DNA of 64,000 nucleotides from Sequoia sempervirens (Eukaryota; Streptophyta; Pinopsida; Cupressales; Cupressaceae): assembly GCA_007258455.2 (NCBI GenBank), contig VDFB02296704.1:53452-117451 (forward strand), read 5' to 3'. Below are positions 57,620-64,000 of this stretch, piece by piece (the stretch's first letter is position 1; each line of letters opens with the position of its first letter). The position numbers were made by a program, and so were the translations under genes. Below the pieces are notes generated by a model. The model saw only the letters and a program-made list of their open reading frames with translations, was not told the origin of the DNA and did no database searches.

Positions 57620-60249
57620 GTGTATTGTGGGATGGTGGATGGAGTATACATAGAATTCTAATATGATGAGGTGTTGTATGGTGTGTATGGTGGTGTAGCA
57701 TAAAATGATGATGGTGTAGGCATATATGTTCCTAACGTGTTCAAGTTGATGATGTTTTGTTGAGGGTTATAGTATAAACCCTATTGTTGTTGTTGTTGTG
57801 TGATTAATTGTTGTTGAGCTACTAAGTTTGCTTGTTGTACTGCTAAGGTTGCTTGATGTTGATGCTAATGTTCTTGTGTTGCTAAGGCTGCTTGATATTG
57901 TTATTGTTGTTATTTAGCTACTAATGTTACTTGATGTTGTTGTTGTTGTGCTACTAGGATTGATTAATGTTCTTTCTGCTATTGTTATGGTAATAGGGTT
58001 GCTTTTTGTGCATGCTTTTGTTGTTGTGTGACTAAGGCTGCTTGTTGTTGTGCTGCTAAGGCTACTTACTATTGTTTTTACTATTGGAATGCTTGCTAAT
58101 AAGCCTGTTGTGCTTGTTGTAAAGCTAGGGCATGTGCTTGTATTGTAGGACCAATCAGTGGTTGGGAAATTTGTGATGGGTTCTAGGTTTTGATGTTTTG
58201 TGTGGGTTGTGGACTGTTGATGATAGGTTGGGGATTCGCTTGGTTTAACATTCCTTGCAAGATAGTGGATTGAGGTGGAGGAATGTAAGTTTGATGCCCC
58301 ATTTGATTTTGCATGACTTTGGGGATGAATGGTAAAGATGATGATGGCATCATTAAGTATTGTGATGTTAGGGGTAGGTGATCCCACAATACTGGTTTAC
58401 AATTTTCGGCCAAACTGGACATTGAACTGATTTTTTTTAACTAAATCTTCACTTTTGAGCACTTATAGCAGCTAAACCGTGAGGAATTTGAAGATGATGC
58501 AAACTAGTGATTTGTGACATTTTGTCTATAGTATCTAAATATTTTTTTTCAAAATTTTTGGAATTAGATTTCACTTCTTTTTCCATCTCCTTCAAAAACT
58601 AGTTTTTAACAGTAAACACCATTTTTAAAGAGTGGCGTTACTAGCTAACACATAACTTTTTTTCTATAAAGGATAAAATTCTAATTTTTTTGAATTTAGA
58701 TCCATAACTATGATATCTAGTGCATGGAATTAGTTTAATAACATTTCATTGAATATTTCTTTCTTAATTATGTTTCAAATTCAAACTAGTTACAACTTAG
58801 ACATGATTTACTAGCTAAATCTTAACTTTTTTTGTATGTATCAAAATTCAATTTTTTTTTTTTGTTGGATTGGGGACATAAATATCTAGTGCAATGATAT
58901 TTTTTATTTTTTATTTTTAATAATTTACTATTTTTCCACATGTGCAGAACAAAGAGCTTGATTTTTAGTGAAAAACCTACATTCACAAGAAATAAAAAAT
59001 AAATATAATAATCAAATTAAATTTATTTAAAATGATAATTTTTGGGAAGCTTATAATAATGAATGCATACTTACAAAAAATAAATTTTAAATTAATTCAT
59101 TTAATCCCCCAAAAGGTGAATCAAAAGTTGTTTTTTTATCAACATTTTGATACGTGTAAAGGAGACTTTGTTATAGGTATGGTTTAAAATTAGTGGGTTC
59201 TATCCAAGGGGTTTTGATCTAAGGTGGTTTGATCAAACGCTCTTCAATTGGAATCCTTTAAATGGAACTTTTCAAGGCTTAAATCATTATATTTTCTAAA
59301 ATTATGTGATTTCAACAAAAATCAAGATCTCATAGAAAGTGTAAACCACTATTGTGGGATTACCTGGGCACATTAGGACCTTGAGTCCTTTGATTGAAAG
59401 GATTCCCTTGACTGATTCTTTGGGGATTTCCTTGTGCTTGGGATGTGTTCAAGGTATTACCTTGGTTAATGGGATTGGTGATCAAGGGATTTTTTTTATG
59501 TGGGTTGATGATGGATGGGATAGATGTGTTATGGGAAAATGCTAGGTTTGATGTATCAATGGGAAGGTTAGATGAAGATGTTCCATGTTGCATTAAAGGT
59601 TGAATTTGTGTGAGGGTATTCCCTTGTCTTTTTGGGTCTACTTGTGACACTTGGTCCACACTACTTTGTGTGATGTTTGGGACACTTGTGGTATTCATGG
59701 GTATGGATGAAAATGGGTGTCATCGATATGTTGAGGTTGTTGTGGAGTAATGAAGTGTAAGTGGTTTATATGGATGTTTGGGATCTTCAAGAATGGGAGG
59801 AGCGCCAAATTTTGGTGTCCAAGTGTTTTTTTGGAATGGAGTGATGTTGAGAGTACCCACAATTGTGTTGCTTTCAAACAGAAGAGTGTCACCAAATTCC
59901 TTGGCAAGACTAGTTGCAAGACTAGAATACATGTTTGATTTAGCCCTAGTGATGGAGTTGTTTGAATAGTGGATGAAGTCAAGCCTTGTGTCAATGATTG
60001 TGTAACAAAAGATGGGGAAATTGGAGCCACATTATCTAAGGATTGATGTTCCATGATTCCTTCCCTAGTAAGTCCAAATAGAATGTTCGTGATGTCTTCT
60101 ATCTCAAATGGCCTTGATGGAGATGAGGGTTTTTGTGATGGGGTAACATGACTTCTTGGATCAAATTCTTGAGGATTAGGATCACTTGAGGTGAATGTGA
60201 CTTTGGTTTTCTCCATGATTCTCTTGTGTTGTGATCTTGTTTTTAACAT
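57620..60249 (-). pseudogene. Host-G gag, N-terminal part (split by TIR-A copy 3)
   Basis: The minus-strand frame begins at ATG 60,249 (MLKTRSQHKRIMEKTKVTF), continuing with FEIEDITNILFGLTREGIME. Frames change near 59,900 and the next part (59,698-59,360) is Asn/Gln/Ser-rich. After TIR-A it resumes in phase (LTSQYLMMPSSSLPFIPKVM). From about 58,150 to 57,780 it is Gln/Ala-rich with many QQQ runs, then QGLYYNPQQNIINLN and a Pro/Tyr-rich stretch to the Copia-2 site. The capsid core itself follows at 48,304. Long low-complexity N-terminal regions of this kind occur in Tat-type gag. Stops (TAG, TAA where Gln fits) are frequent in the Gln-rich part. Confidence 0.72.
58376..59365. mobile_element. 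TIR-A copy 3 (990 bp)
   Basis: Left end AGGTGATCCCACAATACTGG; right end reverse complement AGGTAATCCCACAATAGTGG. Flanks GGGT (58,372-58,375) and GGGC (59,366-59,369), a 4-bp duplication with one change. The minus-strand Host-G gag frame is uninterrupted when the element and one flank repeat are left out. The internal structure matches copy 2. Confidence 0.9.
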
Positions 60250-63200
60250 AAATTTTGGGTCACCTATGGGAGAGTTGTGTTGAGATTTATAATTTTTAAA
60301 CTCTTTAGTTGACTAAAATATAGGTAGAAGGGATGCTTTAAGTCTCTTAGGAGTAATGATGGTAGTGGTATGTGAAAAGACAAATGATATGCGGAGTGAT
60401 CTTTACAAACGTTTTGGGACAACACTTTTGACTTAAGTTTGATGTTTTGAAGTTTGGATAAAGGATTTTTATGAACTTATGAATCTTTAGGGTAGACTTG
60501 TGACCTTCAAGGTAAACAAGTTCAAAGATGATAACTATCTTAGCAAAATACATGGAAAAGGATTCATTTCACATACAAAGTAGCTAAGTTAGGATTTGGG
60601 TTGATAGATGTCTAAGTCCAAAAGTGTTGGTGTGTTTGAAAATTTTGCAAAGTTTGGTGAAGTGAAATTTGGATTTTGATAAGGGGTGGATGAAGGTGTT
60701 TGACCCAATATTGACTTAGAGTGAACCTTTGTTTTCAAAGACCAAGGTGGTGAGAAACATGATAGACCTCTAAAGTGTTTAAACCCTAAATATTTAATGA
60801 TCAAGGAGAAGTTCTTGTGAAATGTACAGATTTGGTTCATTTATGAAATAGTGTAGAACACATCTCCTTAGTGGTTTATCTTGTTTGTGGTATTTTCTTA
60901 GGATACATCTTCTAATATACTTTGAACTATAATGTCTAAGTTTGAAATAGAGGCATGTAGACCTTCTCTTGGGGATTTTGATTTTGCATGAGATCATTTA
61001 GAGAAGTTCAAGATCATGGAAAAGAAGAATTTTTGACTTTTAAATAGGGCATCATGTTTAGATTATTCATTTAAATATGTCTATAAAAGTTCCTTGCCAA
61101 TCTAGTCTTATTTTGGTAGAGTGCCTCAAGGTGTTTTTTGATAGCTTTTTTACTATGGCATCTAAGTTTGAAGTGACAGAATGTAGACCTCTTGGGGATT
61201 TTGATTTTGTGTGAGATCATTTAGAGAAGTTTAAGATCATGAAAAAGAGGATATGTATTGCCACGTGGGGGTGGTAATATGGGCCTTCTAGCCACAATAT
61301 CAACTTATTCCGCTTCTTCATCTATGATGTATGTTGTGTTTCTCCACTAGGTTGGTGTTTCCTTTGTTTCAAAAGTGGAGCTTCTCAAACTACTAATTAT
61401 ATCATTTTTTTCTCCTTCAATGAGTTCAAAATTTGGTTGAATGATAGTGAGTGTAAGGTTGGTTTGTTCAACTAGAGAGATTGGATGCCAAATGGTCATG
61501 TGAGGTTCAATTTTTCAATTTATCTTGATTAAATGAGTTTTTTTTACCAAAAACACTTGTCTTTCTTAAGTTCAAACTAAATGTATATGTCAAAGACATC
61601 ATCAATTCCATAAAGTCTATTTTGTGAAAAAGGATGAAGTTAAGGGAAAAGTTACTTGGTTAACTTTAGGAAGTATGGATTGAGATGTAAACCAAAATAT
61701 TTCAAAGTCTCTCAGAATAAATTCTTAGGACAAGTATCAATATCAAGGTTTTTTCAATGGGTATCCATACTTAGACCAAGGGTTTGAAATTTTGAAAAGA
61801 ATTTGTTGATGTTTGTTTGCAAATGTTTTGGAACCAAGAAAGTGTTAAATTGACTCTCAAACATTTGCAATCCTAGATAGATCAAGTATGAATTTCTTAG
61901 TAGGCTTACCATCATCAAAGGAGATGATTAATCCATGAAGATGTAGTGAAAAAATAGGTTATGTCAAGGAAATGTAATTTCTTGACATGCCAAGCAAAGG
62001 AGTCCCTTCCCCATTTGTTTTATTGCCTCAATCAAAAATTGTACATGGTAACTAACTTTTGGGCACAGTGCTACTCCCATGCACTACCTTGAAATATGTT
62101 TTGGAATTGAACTTAGTTAGCCACTACAAACAAATATTTTAATTACCACATTTGGGATAAACTGGTGCCATACACATGGTGATTCTACTCAATTAAGAGG
62201 CATCCCATCCCTTAGAAATATCTAAGGGATACATTCATCGATATGGGCCAACCACAACCATCTTGTTACATGACTTTCATCACAACCAAATTATTTATAT
62301 AGTGGGCTGAAATGAAAGCACTGCTTTGGGTTGTTCCCTCTCTCAAGTTGAGAGGTAGGCCCTTTCTAAAGGTGACACATGTTTGAAATGTAAAAATATT
62401 TTCATCACCCAAGATTGCCAATAGGAGCGAGAGTAGAGGATAAGCGCTTCCAAGCAGAAAAGTAGAATTGTGTGTTTCTCTTCACCCAAGATTGTAGAAG
62501 CACAAGGGGATTGGATATGCACAACAAGAATACATAGAAAAATCAAGCGCATGTCCATTTTAAGCACCAAACGAAGTATGGAAGTTGTGTTGTTCAATTT
62601 TAATCCAACAAACATAATGATGTGAAGGTTCAGTTTTAACCAATTTGAACATTCATTTTAAAGCCCAAAATAAATATAGTTTGGTCCTAAAATATGAAAT
62701 AAAAGCATCATAAATGGGTTATAATTGCCCCATAAGTTTCGAAACACTTGTTACAATTATACAATTAATGATAAAATTCTCCTTAAGTCCAAGTGTTATC
62801 ATCCAAACCTACAAAACTAGTTAGTCTAAAAACTAGAATAAGAAGTCAAAGACATTTTAGTGATTAGATAAAGCCAAAAAATTCAAATATATGTCAAAAA
62901 ATCAAGTTTTGTTCTGTTTACCACTAATTCATGATGTTGAAATCAATTGCATCGCTAAAATTCCTCAATAGCATCATTGTATTAAAAATTGATAGTAGCC
63001 CTTTGTAGTAAACAAGGAGATCAATTGCATCGACATATCAATTGTGTCGCTAAAGAGAAATTCATTCTGCATTAAAAAAATAAATTAGCATCGCTATATT
63101 AAAATGTGGTGATGAAATTAATTATGCGTCGCTATTTTAATTATGTGTTGATAAATTGAAATCACGAGTGTGTCGTTGTAGAGCGATGTGTCATCAAATG

Positions 63201-63310
63201 CATCAATTGATAATTAATAGCGTCGTTGTACCTGAAAACACAAGGAAAATGGAGTTTTAACAAGAAATTTGTCAGATTGGTTAGTTCACGCCCTCCTTCT
63301 AGTTCCAAAA
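60250..63310 (-). other. Host-G 5' leader
   Basis: No supported ORF between gag start and the 5' LTR. It includes a local duplication at 60,936-61,255, a segment similar to the LARD-N leader (62,590-62,790) and, at 62,930-63,240, short recurring GCATCGCTA and GTCGCTA motifs. The minus-strand sequence next to the LTR (TTTTGGAACTAGAAGGAGGG) is where the PBS should lie; I could not assign its tRNA. Confidence 0.5.
60936..61255. repeat. Direct duplication of about 95 bp in the Host-G leader
   Basis: The block with GGGGATTTTGATTTTG and GAGATCATTTAGAGAAGTT occurs at 60,936-61,030 and again at about 61,158-61,255, some 225 bp apart. Confidence 0.85.
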
Positions 63311-64000
63311 TGTGACCAATGGATTAGTATGGGCCAACTAGACTTGATCCATTAGGATTTAAAGTGTAATTATGCCACTAAATATTATTCCAATAAGATT
63401 AATCAATAAAAACTAAACTCGGAATCCATCAAAATTAACATATTAAACTATGAAAGCTTTAGAAACACCTATTCTAATCCATTGAAACTTATCCTATTGG
63501 GGGAGTGGTGTCGTGTTGATGTGGAATGATGACCCTTTCCCAATCCCACGAATAAATGAGCTTGTTTCGATCGATTCTATCAAATATAATCGACAAAACT
63601 GATGAAAGATATGTGATGAAGCATAATTTAAATGCTACATTAACATGATGCAAGCTATTTTAACATGATGTAGACTTAGATGATTGATATGGATGTATGC
63701 AAAGCTAGTCTAAATGGATTTTAAGCTAAAAATATTGAAACCTAAATTATAAGATATACTAAATGTATGCATCTATGTTATCATGGAAGCCATTAACAAA
63801 AGCTAAGCTAATATGCAAGTAAATTAATCTAAAATGATGTTAAATGTGAGTGCAAATGTAAGTGATTTTAACAGTGTAAGTTTTTGGTTAAAAGATGGAT
63901 CCATTTGTCTCCAAATAGTGGCCTATTTATAGAAGGACAAATGAGAAATGAAGGGTTGAGATCAAAAGATTTAATCAATGGTCAAGGATGGAGGAAAGAT
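63311..64000 (-). mobile_element. Host-G 5' LTR (partial, runs off the window)
   Basis: Starts TGTGACCAATGG and matches 15,051-15,745 almost line by line. Only the first 690 bp are in the window. It is the partner of the LTR at 15,051 if the element is a single insertion. Confidence 0.75.

Larger units (their letters stand above)
15051..64000 (-). mobile_element. Host-G: Ty3-gypsy (Tat-type) element, minus strand, cut by window end
   Basis: The two outer LTR segments (15,051 onward and 63,311 onward) are near-identical direct repeats. Between them lie minus-strand gag (60,249 down to 57,620 and 48,304 down to about 47,100), protease (about 46,600), RT (44,703-45,213 continued at 30,229 down), RNase H, a second aRNH-type RNase H, integrase (28,330-27,700), an opposite-strand PMD ORF, and a PPT next to the 15,051-17,493 LTR. 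All parts are in the order expected of one element interrupted by Copia-1, Copia-2 and TIR-A copies. That the two LTRs belong to one insertion is inferred; the right LTR end and the TSD are outside the window. Confidence 0.72.

Overview
This window is intergenic plant nuclear DNA made almost entirely of old, nested transposable elements. I see no intact host gene, rRNA, tRNA or CRISPR. The element types (Ty1-copia, Ty3-gypsy of the Tat type, a plant LINE, a plant mobile domain ORF), the very AT-rich sequence and the many decayed, deeply nested elements suggest a large plant genome. A gymnosperm such as a conifer is my best guess, but that is inference and not shown by any marker gene.

Left part (1-15,050): a LINE 3' end (1-1,503, +), a Ty3-gypsy integrase remnant (3,420-4,330, -), a long fold-back palindrome whose centre is an assembly gap (5,213-6,239), two head-to-head LTR copies of a gypsy family (6,972-9,430), a decayed unidentified coding tract (10,480-11,690, +), and a copia-like element (11,937-14,398, +) that keeps gag and protease but lacks the integrase-RT-RNase H block.

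Right part (15,051-64,000): one minus-strand Ty3-gypsy element, here called Host-G, appears to run from its 3' LTR at 15,051 to a 5' LTR cut by the window end. It has a Tat-type gag-PR-RT-RNaseH-aRNH-IN order and an extra, opposite-strand ORF with a plant mobile domain (PMD) near its 3' end. Two copia elements are inserted in it: Copia-1 (30,235-44,697, TSD AGCAT) and Copia-2 (48,310-57,619, TSD GTGTA). Copia-1 in turn contains an RT-less gypsy-like element, LARD-N (32,893-41,557, TSD GGTCT). LARD-N carries its own roughly 566-codon ORF for a repeat-rich, lysine-rich protein.

Two families of TIR elements with no visible ORF are scattered through this nest: TIR-A (about 1.0 kb, three copies) and TIR-B (about 0.79 kb, two copies). 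All five insertions can be delimited to the base because they interrupt other elements, and all five fit a 4-bp target-site duplication, which is not typical of the common plant DNA-transposon superfamilies. These two families, the antisense PMD ORF and the LARD-N ORF are the most interesting items. Most in-frame stops are TAG, TGA or TAA where Gln, Trp or Arg would be expected, as in C-to-T decay of methylated, silenced DNA.
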